In this document: in pieces, positions 1 through 13,500 of the stretch | Numbering within the stretch: the stretch's first letter is position 1 | How the letters are laid out: each line of letters opens with the position of its first letter | NCBI GenBank assembly: GCA_036897485.1 | Contig: JAYMTF010001098.1 | Span: 1-26,375 of the forward strand | Direction of reading: 5' to 3' | DNA from: Pelargonium nanum | Taxonomy: Eukaryota; Streptophyta; Magnoliopsida; Geraniales; Geraniaceae | Length of the DNA stretch: 26,375 nt | Notes under the pieces: generated by a model | Database searches by the model: none | Told to the model about the DNA's origin: nothing | What the model saw: the letters and a program-made list of their open reading frames with translations, nothing else | Made by a program: the position numbers and the translations under genes

Positions 1-272
1 GTGGGATTCATAGCTCAGCAGCTCAATCTTCCCACTAACAACCTTTATTTGACTTCAAGGAGCTCCACTTTCACAACCTTCTTCCTCAAACCCTAAGCTA
101 GCTCTTGAATCAACTGATACATGGTTTATTTTTATTATATATGCTTATGTTTATTGTAAGCTCCTATTTTGGGTTTGATACATGGTTAATTTGACATATG
201 TGGACTGCCATGTCATCAAGTTGTTTAAATATAATTAAATATTAAAAATAATTTAATTTCCACGTCACAATC

Positions 273-387
273 AAGGACTAAATTGGGTCACACTTTGAAA
301 ATTCAGGGACTAATTTTGGTTAAACAAAGTTCAGGACCAAATCGGAACATTACTTGAAAGTTCAGGAGCTAAATTGGGTATTTTACC
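273..387 (+). repeat. Degenerate tandem repeat, four units of about 30 bp
   Basis: Four successive units start at 273, 305, 333 and 364. Each begins with a variant of AGGGACTAAATTGGG and ends in a variant of GAAAGTTC, so spacing is 32, 28 and 31 bp. The pattern resembles the phased subterminal repeats seen near the ends of some plant transposons, but I see no matching partner end in the window, so its origin is an inference. Confidence 0.6.
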
Positions 388-614
388 TTAGTAAAATAAC
401 CTAACTTTTCAAATTCAAAATTATCAAAAATAAATAAGCTAGAACCAGATTCTGAAGTCAAAGAAAACTAATAAACACATATTGGAGTTAAGGATCTAAG
501 ACGAGACGTGCTTATTGTTGGAACGAGATTCTCACAAAACACTCTACCTCTCTCAAGACCCTTTCAACTACCTTTTTATGATGAATAGCTGTAATGGTTC
601 ATGTAAGAGTTTTG

Positions 615-780
615 GTAGAGTTTTGCATGCACCATGTGTGGGTTTGCCCGACCCATATTCTATGCACAATATATCAAACCCAAAATTGATTTGGTCCATT
701 TTATGCGATCAAACCTGCAAAATTTTGGGTCGGGTTTAATTTGGACATTGCTGGTTTGGATTCAAATTGTCGGCTTTGAA
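615..780 (-). mobile_element. Probable hAT-type MITE remnant (same family as introns below)
   Basis: The block has the GGGTTTGCCCGACCC and TTTTGGGTCGGGTTT words typical of the family found at 6161-6396, 6571-6817, 11203-11412 and 11858-12066. Its right end (GGATTCAAATTGTCGGC) is a diverged form of the terminal repeat read in reverse. The left boundary is unclear and no target-site duplication is visible, so both limits are approximate. Confidence 0.4.
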
Positions 781-1102
781 ACTAACATAAAATCTATGCA
801 GGGGATAAAAGATATTTAGATTTTTAAGTAGCATTGTGGCAATATCAATGGATATGTCAACATCTGCTCGTAACAAACTAAGAATATCTGTCTCGAGAAA
901 TCCTCGTGAAAACAATTCCAAACCATTTGGTCAAAGTTCATGTACCAAAATAAGTAGTGAACGTTTATATCTCTACTTTACTTTGTTCTTCCTCTTTCTC
1001 TTCTTGGTTTTTTTTTTCTCTGGTTCACACACCTCCATCTTCTTCTTCTGGGTTGGGTTGTGTTGTGTTGTGTTCACACAGTGATCACAAGCTCCAGCAG
1101 CA

Positions 1103-1178
1103 ATGGGAGAGATCAGCCACCCTCCCATGGAACAGCTCTAAGATCTTGAATACCGCATTGACTCCAATCCTCCATGGG
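1103..1178 (+). pseudogene. Broken first exon of a nucleobase-ascorbate transporter gene
   Basis: The ATG at 1103 opens MGEISHPPMEQL, followed by a TAA stop at 1139-1141. The same frame then continues DLEY-IDSNPPWG to a GGGTATGT splice donor at 1178/1179. Plant nucleobase-ascorbate (NAT/NCS2) transporters characteristically start with a HPPMEQLQDLEYCIDSNP-type segment ending in PPWG or PPWP at the first intron. The stop therefore stands where a Gln codon (CAA) is expected, and the usual Cys codon is now Arg. The upstream 957-1102 is pyrimidine-rich like a 5' leader. No second NAT exon (the LGFQHY region) was found downstream. I read it as a duplicated gene fragment carrying leader, exon 1 and intron start, inactivated by a nonsense change. 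Family identity is from memory of the N-terminal motif, not from a search. Confidence 0.7.
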
Positions 1179-1689
1179 GTATGTCATGTTCTGTTTTGAT
1201 CCCTTTGTGCATTAGAAGTACATTGCACATACATTGCACGAGTTACTAGGACATAATATAAAAACATTAGGAAAAAGGTCTCTAAAATTCCATGTGCTAG
1301 CTTATTTGTTCTATCGGAGTTCCTGTACTAACTTTCCAAATTCGATAGGTCAGGACAAAAACCTTCCTAGAGTGAAAATTCTAAAGCAGCATACTACAGA
1401 GGATCCACCCATATATAAGACAAGCGTTGAAGGGATGAATACACTCGATCGTTCCCAACATCAAGATATAGTTTTAAAATGCTAATACAATCGTTTCAGC
1501 TGCTCGACAAAGAATTCAAGGTAAAGGAATATGGAGAAATGTAAACGGGATTGAAATCGCCTGGTGACAAAAATGATAATAAAACATGGAAGGGATGAGG
1601 TCAACTACGTGGTTTCATTTACCCCCAAATAATTATCAAATAGATTAAACGCTACTTTATAATGAGTTGTTCAGCTCTTGATATAGTAA
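1179..1689. other. Intergenic, nothing recognised
   Basis: The first part probably continues the intron of the NAT fragment. I see no exon, repeat or RNA gene here. The longest open frame (1234-1485) gives a protein with no recognisable motif. Confidence 0.5.
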
Positions 1690-2180
1690 AAGGATAATTA
1701 CAGATGACCACCCTCTAATTGACACCCTTTGCAACAATAACTTTTTTTCTCGTAACCTATACTTTCCATTGTTCTTTTCGTCTATTTTCCGTCAGTTAAA
1801 TTGCAAAATGACCAAAATACCATTTGTTCATTTTAACTATTGACTAGTCTGTACTTTCAGATTTGTGTCAAATTTTAGGGTTTGTGTTAGATTTGTGTTG
1901 GTTGAACAAATTGTGTTTGTATTGATTTTTTTTTTGTTGGATTTGTGTTGGTTGAACAAATTGTGTTTGTATTGATTTTTTTTTTTGTTGGATTTGTGTT
2001 GAGTTTGTGTTAGATTTATGTTGGTTGAACAAAAAATAAGTGAAACCAGCTACCCTTTGAATTTTCCAGCAAGATTTTGAATTTTCCGGCAAACATTCAT
2101 GAACTTGTTCTTGACCAATAGAAAAGAAGAAGAGTAAAGTTGTCATTTCAATTAAAGGGTGGTCATTTGTAATTATCCCT
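1690..2180. mobile_element. 491-bp non-autonomous element with about 33-bp terminal inverted repeats
   Basis: The left end (GGATAATTACAGATGACCAC at 1692) and the reverse complement of the right end (GGGATAATTACAAATGACCA from 2179) match over about 33 bp with few differences, continuing to CCCTCTAATTGA versus CCCTTTAATTGA. There is no transposase. An internal tandem array is listed separately. I could not recognise a target-site duplication, so the superfamily is open; a Mutator-like MITE is one possibility because such ends are common there. Confidence 0.75.
1890..2035 (+). repeat. Tandem array, about 50-bp unit, inside the TIR element
   Basis: Two near-identical units start at 1890 and 1940 (GATTTGTGTTGGTTGAACAA, then a GTGTTTGTATTGA segment and a T tract). 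A third, partial and rearranged unit starts at 1991, and a further partial copy lies at 2013 (GATTTATGTTGGTTGAACAA). The second copy differs from the first mainly by one extra T in the T tract, so the duplication is recent or kept uniform. Confidence 0.85.
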
Positions 2181-2544
2181 ACTGCTCGGGAATCATCTGA
2201 TCTAATTGGTTCTACTCTCTAGTATTTGTTTTCAGTTGAGGAGAATCTTAAAGCCTCCTACTAAGAGCAAGAAAAGGACATAGTTGCATCCTCAGTTACT
2301 CCTTCCTTTTGTCCTTAAACTCATGCATGGCCGGCCAAAAAATTTGCACCTAAAGACGAGAAATGCTACACTGGACCCTCAGCTACAAAGCTATGTAGAT
2401 TTTGTCTCTTAGGGTTTTGGATTTTGAATCATCTCGATTTGTCTCACGAAGGCTGCAATTGTAGATATGACTCGATTGTTGTTGTTGTGATTAACTCGTG
2501 AGAGTAACAATTTTTTATGTACTTGTGTATAAAGATTAGTTTAA
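2181..2544. other. Intergenic, nothing recognised
   Basis: No open frame of note, no repeat with a partner in the window, and no RNA gene was seen. It separates the TIR element from the tandem array upstream of the GST gene. Confidence 0.5.
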
Positions 2545-2550
2545 CATTAG

Positions 2551-2960
2551 TCCAAGACCGGTCAATACAACAAATTAACTGGAACACGACTCAAAACAGA
2601 GGTAATACTCGTTTGAAACTTGTCAATATGACCAATTTAATTGGAACATGCTTGGAGTATCAATAAGGTTGCTAAAGCAAGGCGTTCTCATGGTTAAAAT
2701 CGGTCAAAACCAGTCAATACAAGCAATCTGACTCTGAAACATGGCTTGAGAACTTGTCAAGTTACTGAAACAACTCGATCTCATGGTCAAACTCAGTCTA
2801 AACCAATAAGTACAAACAATCTAGCTAGACAACTCGATCTCATGGTCAAACTCGTTCAAAACCAGTCAATACAACCACTTTGACTGAACATGGATGGAGA
2901 GCTAGTCTAATTTGAATCAACTCGATCTCAGTCAAAACTAGTCAATGCAACCAACTTAAC
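2551..2960 (+). repeat. Irregular tandem array upstream of the GST gene
   Basis: A core like GGTCAAAACCAGTCAATACA, usually followed by a CAA-rich or ACTGGAACATGG-like stretch, recurs at about 2557, 2622, 2700, 2786, 2841 and 2931. Between cores an ACTCGATCTCATGGTCAAAC segment appears at about 2773 and 2831. Spacing varies from 55 to 90 bp, so units have diverged and suffered deletions. The array ends about 180 bp before the GST TATA box. Confidence 0.7.
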
Positions 2961-3144
2961 CATAACATAACTACAAAACCAACTAAGGTTATCGAGCAAA
3001 TCCAGATTGCGGTCAAACTTACTTAACCTTCATTTTCTTCGTTTTCAAATCCTATGCTCACTCAACAATTCGATTGACAAAACCGGTTGAAGATATGACC
3101 CAATCAACCAACCGGTTCAACCTCAAATCCATTTTTTTTCAAAA

Positions 3145-3153
3145 TATATAAAA
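3145..3153 (+). promoter_or_regulatory. TATA box of the GST gene
   Basis: TATATAAAA stands 42 bp before the ATG at 3187. Transcription normally starts about 30 bp after a plant TATA box, here near 3177. That would exclude the in-frame upstream ATG at 3172 and supports the start at 3187. Confidence 0.65.
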
Positions 3154-3186
3154 ACAAACCCCCCTTCCTTCATGTTGTCACAAACT

Positions 3187-4688
3187 ATGGCACAAGAAGT
3201 GAAGCTTTTGAGGACATGGTCAAGTCCATATGCTCTAAGAGTAGTTTGGGCACTTGATATCAAAGGTGTCCAATATGAGACAATCTTTGAAGATCTCTCC
3301 AACAAAACCTCTTTGCTTCTCCAAAACAATCCCATTTATGCCAAAGTTCCTGTGCTTCTCCACAATGGAAAACCCATTGTGGAGTCTCTTCTCATTCTTG
3401 AATACATAGAGGAAACATGGAAGCAAAACCCTTGTTTATTGCCTCAACATCCTTATGAGAGATCCATGGCTCGTTTTTGGGCACAATTTGTTGATCATAA
3501 GGTACGTACTTGTCTAATTATTTTAATTACTAGTACCATATTCATTCACAATTTTGGTTTTGGTGCTATATCTTGCATAAATTATAAATAACTGTATCAT
3601 ATTGTTGTCTTATGAGAACTTTGTGACATATTCTAGAAATAGTTCATTTTACTGTTTTTCATTAATTTTTTTAAGAAAAGAAGACATGTCGAGTATTTTC
3701 AGTTATACTACGACGGTTCGCTTGATTTTTTTTAAAGAGGGTATATTTGAATTTTATTTATTTTTTGAATGAATTAGAATATTAAAAAAGTAAACATTTC
3801 AAATTCCATCCTTTTATTAAATTATCAGAAATTGAATGAACCCATCCCTCTCCCCGCTCAACACACCCTCCTAGAGAGAGGGATGAGCTTTAACTGTGAC
3901 TTATCCTCGAATGACGATTAATCTGGGTGTGGTAAAACGGTTTAAAAGTGTCAACCGCAGGTTTTGCGGACCCGCTCATAACCTCATGGATTAACCCGAA
4001 AAAAGTTTGAATGAACTAATATTTCAATTACATTTTCCAAAAAAAAAAAAACGTAAGTTTTGAAATTCAACCCTGCAATTTTTAAAATTTTGTTTCAGTG
4101 CCACATGATTGACATGACATTTTTGTTGATGCGGCGTAAGTATTATCTAACACATCGTTTCCTGAATATGTACAAACTTAAAACAATAATTGAAATAAAA
4201 AATCAAATGATAATTTTGAAGTACTAATTTAAACATTGTTTTTTCATTTTGAAAGATAGCAAACTATTTAACCCTAAATGCTATAGCTAATACTAGTAGT
4301 ATTCAAATGATGTCTCTAGGTCATACCATCCATATGGAATGCTTTTATGAAACAAGGCAAAGAACAAGAAGAGGCCATTCCTCAAGCTTTGGACAACTTG
4401 AAACTCTTAGAAGAAGAGATCAAGGGAAAAAAATTCTTTGGAGGACATGAGATTGGAATGGTGGACATTGCAATGGGTTGCCTAGCAAATTTGGCTAGTG
4501 TGTTGGAGCAAGTTTGTGACCTAAAATTAGTAGATCAAGAGAAGTTCCCATCATTAGTGGCTTGGATACTAGAATTTTCAAATGCCCCAATCATCAAAAA
4601 GAGTTGGCCGCCGCGGGACAAATTGATTGCCAAGTTCTCGCTCATCCACGAGACCTATATGTTAAATTCAAATCAAACGTCTTCTTAA
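3187..4688 (+). CDS. Tau-class glutathione S-transferase (two exons)
   Basis: Exon 1 is 3187-3501 and exon 2 is 4320-4688, with an 818-bp GT-AG intron in phase 0; the product is 227 residues, the usual size for the family. The thioredoxin-like N-terminal domain (about 1-80) shows the tau hallmark WSSPYALRV with the expected catalytic Ser13, then Lys40, Lys53-Val54, the cis-Pro55 of KVPVL, and the Glu66-Ser67 pair that binds glutathione. The helical C-terminal domain (about 90-227) carries FFGG, a VDIAMG motif and the closing PPRDKL motif. A single intron is typical of tau GSTs. These cytosolic enzymes conjugate glutathione to electrophiles or reduce peroxides, and are often stress-induced. 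The start at 3187 fits the TATA position; an in-frame ATG at 3172 would add five residues. It converges on AUG7 and shows no functional tie to it. Substrate cannot be inferred. Confidence 0.93.
3502..4319 (+). other. GST intron
   Basis: The intron starts GGTACGT after AAG at 3501 and ends TCTCTAG before GTCATACC. It is AT-rich and contains no exon. A 10-bp perfect inverted repeat (CATCCCTCTC at 3843-3852, partner at 3876-3885) lies within it. I do not assign it to a transposon. Confidence 0.85.
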
Positions 4689-5065
4689 AAAGAAAAATGG
4701 TTCGGTGCACGAGATTCTCATCGTTGTAGCATGTAGAATGTATGAGGAACAAATAAAGTTCAATTTGGGTGTAAATGATCTGATCCAATCGCTTAGACAA
4801 GAAATCTCGATTTTTACCTGTATATGTAGAAAATTCGGAGTGCCACCTAAGGCGCCCGGCAAAACATCTCGACAAATTAGCCTTGAGTCTCAAATCTCGT
4901 GATTCTTAAAAAGGAACGATTCAGTACACGGGGATTCCTTGACTTGACCAATTTGTGTTCTTAGCTATAGCATATGTAGAATACGATCTAACCGTTTAAA
5001 CCAGAAATCTCTGGTTTTACTTGTGTATGTAGAAAATATATTGAGTTTCGAATCTCATGATTTTG
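4680..5065 (+). repeat. Diverged direct duplication of the GST 3' flank
   Basis: Copy 1 (about 4680-4904) and copy 2 (about 4905-5065) share, in the same order, a TTCTTAAAAA start, a CACG-GATTC word, TAGCAT-TGTAGAAT, GATCT, AGAAATCTC, a TTTTACCTGTATATGTAGAAAA-like stretch and a GAGTCTCAAATCTCGTGATT-like end. Copy 1 begins over the GST stop codon. Copy 2 is shorter because the segment around 4840-4870 is missing. No GST coding sequence lies between the copies. Confidence 0.65.
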
Positions 5066-5177
5066 AACTTGTATAACAGCCAAGAGAAGAGTTTTGTAAT
5101 TAATTGGTTCTATAATTTTGAATATTACAAACAAGTACAATACAAATATATCATTAAAAATGAGTTTAGAGTGACAT

Positions 5178-5534
5178 AATTTTTTGGGTTGATGTCATTA
5201 ATGATCATCTTACATACACAAATATTATATTTGATTTTCCAACTATTTTTTAAATCACTATTGATTCTTAAACAATTCGATCTCATCGACAATGTCAAAA
5301 ACATATTTAAGTTCCGTATATTCTCAAATTTTGCAGGCACCTTAGTCTTCATTAATTGTATAATACGAGACTAAATGGAAGTCAAATCATCCATCAAATT
5401 TTACTAGAAGATAGATCTTGAGTCACTAAATGATGAGATCGAATCGTTAAAGGATCAATTTAAAAATAGTTGGAGAATCAAATATAATGTGTGCGTAAAG
5501 TCGAAGAATCACTTATAACTTTAACCCAAAACTT
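5178..5534. mobile_element. Fold-back (long inverted repeat) MITE-like element
   Basis: The left arm (about 5178-5290) and the reverse complement of the right arm (about 5415-5534) line up over roughly 110 bp. Shared blocks include TTTTGGGTT, ATTATATTTGATT, TCCAACTATTTTT and AATTCGATCTCATC versus GATTCGATCTCATC. A loop of about 124 bp separates the arms. There is no coding capacity. Outer limits and target-site duplication are unclear, so family is unassigned. Confidence 0.7.
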
Positions 5535-5847
5535 TTCTCTTTCCATAAGACGACGATCTCACTTTTGGTGCAACATGATGTTCGATATTTATAAAGTAAA
5601 CACAGTCTACCACATTAGCCAGAGTACCTATGTCGGTTTGTCATTGAGCGGATGTTGCCAAATAGACCTTCGAAACTACTCCAAACCCTAAAAAAAATTG
5701 CCAATACAAAACTAAAATGAGTTATAAAAATGAAATGTTTACTTCAACTTCTTCATTGTTGAAGCATAAACTGTGATTCCAAAATGTGGCAAAGGAAAAG
5801 AAAAGAAAGGCATTGATTATTTCTCTTACCATTCTTGAAAAGTTGTG

Positions 5848-9695
<3,848 letters not shown>

Positions 9696-9890
9696 TTCTC
9701 TCTTTGATTTGCTTTCAATTCTTTCTTTTGATGATTCTCAGTCTTCAACTCAAAAACTGTCTTTGCTCACTCTCTGTTTTGCTTGGTAACACTACAGCTA
9801 AAGTTTTTTTTTTTTTGAAAAATAACAAATTTTGTATTTGTTTCGAATTCATACTTAATTTGAATTTCCTTGTAATTTGGTACTTAGAAT

Positions 9891-9898
9891 TATTTATA
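9891..9898 (-). promoter_or_regulatory. AUG7: Candidate TATA box of AUG7
   Basis: The minus strand reads TATAAATA, a full consensus, 196 bp before the AUG7 start codon. It would give a leader of roughly 165 nt. The region is AT-rich, so a chance match is possible. Confidence 0.35.
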
Positions 9899-10186
9899 TT
9901 ATTTCAGTTTGGTCCTCATCCAATATTTTGTTTAGAAATAATCCAATTCAATTTGACTGATGTACGATTTTTTGTTTCTGACGTGAAATTATCTAAATAC
10001 ACAAATACAATCATTTCAAAACAATATTGTTTAACTGTGCAACCGTCGACCATATACCTCAATTATATAATTTTGTTTTGAATCAATCTCATCAATAAAT
10101 TTAACTATTATTCATGCGTTACACGTCAACGAAAATTGTCTAGGCAATATAATTTTTAATTATCAGATTTTGTACAATAAAAGATT

Positions 10187-10296
10187 GAGTATTTCATTAT
10201 TTGATATTTGACATAACTTAATTTTGAGTATCAAATATGTCGAGTATTTCATTATTTGATATTTGACATAACTTAACTTTGAGTACCAAATATGTC
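10187..10296. repeat. Two-copy tandem duplication, 55-bp unit
   Basis: Units 10187-10241 and 10242-10296 both start GAGTATTTCATTATTTGATA and differ at two positions (AATTTT versus AACTTT and GTATC versus GTACC). Each unit also contains a near inverted pair, TTTGATATTTGACATA and TATCAAATATGTC, so it can fold into a hairpin. Confidence 0.9.
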
Positions 10297-10567
10297 GTTA
10301 ATCCGACCGTGTTAGTCCAAAGATCAATTCTGTAACAATCCATATAACAAACACAACAAAACAAAACACTTCAGCTTCTTCTAAATCTAATAGCACCATA
10401 TGCACTTCATACATGTATCAATTGCTTTCAAAAATTCAAAAGATGCAAAATTTGCTAGTGATGGCACAACTGTAAATACAACAATCTTAAAACTTCTTTC
10501 ACTGATTTTACACTACATACCTACAATACAAATGACAATTTTATGCATTTCCTAAAACTTCTTGCCA

Positions 10568-13500
10568 TCAGTGTTTTCTCTCCCACTTCCCCTCTCGTCC
10601 GCGTTCCCTACGCTCCATTACCTGCTTTGACTTGCTTCCTCTCGACCCGTGCCTCTGAGAACCCGACCCGAACCCACCAGACTGCCCGTCAAACGCTGAC
10701 ATCAGATCGGGATCTCCAACACTCCCCGTGTCGCCTGAGTCCTTGCTGCCATCAAAATTTTCTTCGTAGCTGCTTCCACATTCGTCGGTACGGTCGCGTG
10801 ACTGTAGAATAGTTGGGAGTTGTCCGGGAAATGGGCGCGATCCGGACAGAACAACAGTTGGCATGGGGCCTGTGAGAGATGAGCTAGCGTTGATGGATTC
10901 GGGTTGCAGATTAACCCCACTTGCTCTCGTACTTACTTCGTTCCCCGACCTTGGGTTGTCCCTTTCACGGTACCTCTCCCTAGGCCGACTGGAAATGGAT
11001 GCATATCAGCAAATGTAAACTCGTGTCACACAAATCAAATATGTATAAATTATTGGCCTACTGAAAATAAGTGAAATTCATACCCGCTATGACCGGAGGA
11101 TGAGAAGTCCCGCCGTGACAGTCTAAGTCCCGATTCAGCCTGTTCCAGTTCGCGCTGAAGTTCTCTCTGCATAAATAAGCAGACCTTTTTTAAGAATACA
11201 CTGCATTTGGACCCGACCCTGTGGGCACCCAAAATCCAACCCGCATTTTTTGCGGGTTTGGGTCACACAGATTATACGTAATCAATTTTTGGGTTGGGTC
11301 GGGTTTGCCATGAAAGATATGCTGATCGGGTTAAGCAAACCACAATCAGCCCCACATTTTCTATGACAAACCCAAAACCCACACCCTTTGCAGGTTCGGT
11401 TCAAGTTGGATCTGTTAGTAGACAAAAACGTAGGGAAAAGCTCTTACCTGTGTTTGCCTCTCCTTCTCGATATCAAGATTGTGACGCAACTCCCTGGTTT
11501 TTGCACGCTCGTGTTCCAGCAACCGCTGTCTCTCAATCTCCTTTTCTACTTCAGCAGCCCTTTCCCTGATACATTGGACGGTCAGTGCTAGTTACGAGAC
11601 TACCTGTACGAGTTTAAGATAGAGTACAACCTATCGAGTTCTTGCAAAAGTTCTGCTTCCTGCAAAGCAGCCTCTTCTAGATATCTCTGGCGATCGCGTC
11701 TTATGAGGAGTTTCTTTTGCCTGCGGGCTACTATGTCTTCTTGAAGTTTAGACTTCTCCCTAACGACAACAAGAGACAATTTTAATAGTTTATTACCAAA
11801 AGAAAAAAGAAAAAAGAAATAGAATCATCATGTAACTAAAAAAATTATCATCTTCACCAGAGGTGACAATTTGGATTTCGGGTCAGGTTGGGTTTTTTGG
11901 GAGTTAGGTTGAAAAGACCTAACCCGAACCTGGCCCACAAGAGGTGCAGGTTGCCTGACCCAACCACACATCTTTCATGGCAAATCTGACCTGAATGTTT
12001 ATAGGGACTACTTTGTGAGACCTAAACTCACAAAATGTGGGTCGGATTTTGGGTGCCCAAGTTCTAAAGCCTGTGAAACTGCAGGATGTCTTCAATGCAT
12101 GATAAAACATCGGATACTTAAAAGCCTAATTGTTTAACCGTCAATACAATTTATTTAGGAGTATTTGAACCATATGTCAGACACAAATATAACAAATCAA
12201 AACCAGGATTAAAGGAAAAAAAAACATGACTATAAACCTGGTTGAGAGCAAAGAACTTTGTGTCCAACGAGCCTACTATATGACCGTATATTACCCATTT
12301 CCTAACATCACTTACTGAATATTAACGCACACAATAAATGTATCTTAATAAGAAACAGAGTATTAAAGACATAACGTACAGAGAACGAATGTGATCCTTG
12401 ATTTGCTGAAGGCGGTCATTTTCCTTAACAGATGCTGGAGAGAATGATGTTGCACAATAAGAAGACATGAAAAGAAAAGTAAAAAAGTTGCAGTAAATGA
12501 TTACAAAAAAAGATAGGGCAAACCATTACTGGCTAGGTGAGGAACGCGTTGCCCTTCATTAGAATCATTAGATGGTTTATGTAGATCACAATTCTTCTGA
12601 AGAATATCCAGTTCGATTTCAGCTTCCTCAAGTTCCTACAAAAAATCTGGATAATATAACAATGTCTAAGAGGTTGGAAGCAACAATGACATAGGGAATT
12701 ATTACCCAAGCTTACCAAATCCTCTTGGTCAATCTTATCTGAAAATACATCCAAGTATGACTGAGCAGAAGTTAGATTGGCAATGACCTGGTACCAATAT
12801 ATTTATAAAAATAAGAACATTTGAAACAGTAAATAATAATACTTATCATGAATTCAAGAATAATGTGAACGATATGGATGCCATAGCTAAAGAGCCATAA
12901 AATTAGAGAAGCGTTGATTTGAAAACTTGATGGAGCCTTGCAGATCAATAAGTCAATTAGGTCTAGATGGAATTATCTGTGGCTGTTATCTAGATCATAA
13001 ATCCTCTTAAAAGTCAACCTGATAAAACCCTTGGAAAAAGTTATTTTCCAAGCAAAAGTGGACGGTTACAAAAAATGGACCCTTTGAACTGCATAACTAC
13101 TTAACCTGTCAAACAAACAACGGTACACAGGTTTGGAAATCTACCCACAACACAACAAAGGACAGTTACAACCGGTCAGTAGAGAATACTACTATCAATG
13201 ACATTTTGAAGATAAACAGAGGATAAAATATTTCATGTTGATCAATCTGACTTTACATATTCTGCGAAGAATATCTCAAAGGAAAATAATTCCTAGAATT
13301 CTACAACACTCTATTCTGAAGAATTTTCCCTTAAAAAGAAAAGGAAGAAAATGAACCTTGTATTGGTAGATGTGAGAAAAGCACAACATAATACTCAAAC
13401 AAGGCTCAAGAAACATCTTGAATCATTAATACCCATGCAACTACGATAAACAGATGAATTGCACTATATGACTTTTATAATGTTGCATTACCTGGAGAAT

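Larger units (their letters stand above)
97..956. other. Intergenic, repeat-rich, no gene seen
   Basis: No open frame here looks like protein. The stretch is AT-rich and holds a degenerate 30-bp repeat block (273-387) and a probable hAT-type MITE remnant (about 615-780), both listed separately. The short open frames between 515 and 921 have no recognisable domain and overlap the MITE remnant, so I treat them as chance. Confidence 0.6.
9696..10567. other. Intergenic: AUG7 promoter and 3' end of the large gene
   Basis: The stretch is AT-rich, with a candidate minus-strand TATA box at 9891-9898, a T tract at about 9804-9817 and a two-copy 55-bp repeat (10187-10296), listed separately. The open frame at 9704-10081 on the plus strand is hydrophobic low-complexity sequence from T-rich DNA and is unlikely to be a gene. 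Confidence 0.6.

Noticed and set aside
1-96. Frame open from the window edge for 31 codons to a TAA at 94-96, possibly a last exon
   Set aside because: The peptide has no motif I recognise and the upstream sequence is outside the window, so there is no support beyond an open frame.
3172-3186. Upstream in-frame ATG giving a five-residue longer GST
   Set aside because: It lies only 27 bp from the TATA box, probably upstream of the transcription start, and tau GSTs begin close to the KLL strand as the 3187 start does.
9704-10081. 125-codon plus-strand open frame with hydrophobic product
   Set aside because: It arises from T-rich promoter DNA, is dominated by Phe/Leu/Ile, and lies across the AUG7 leader in antisense. 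No family resemblance.
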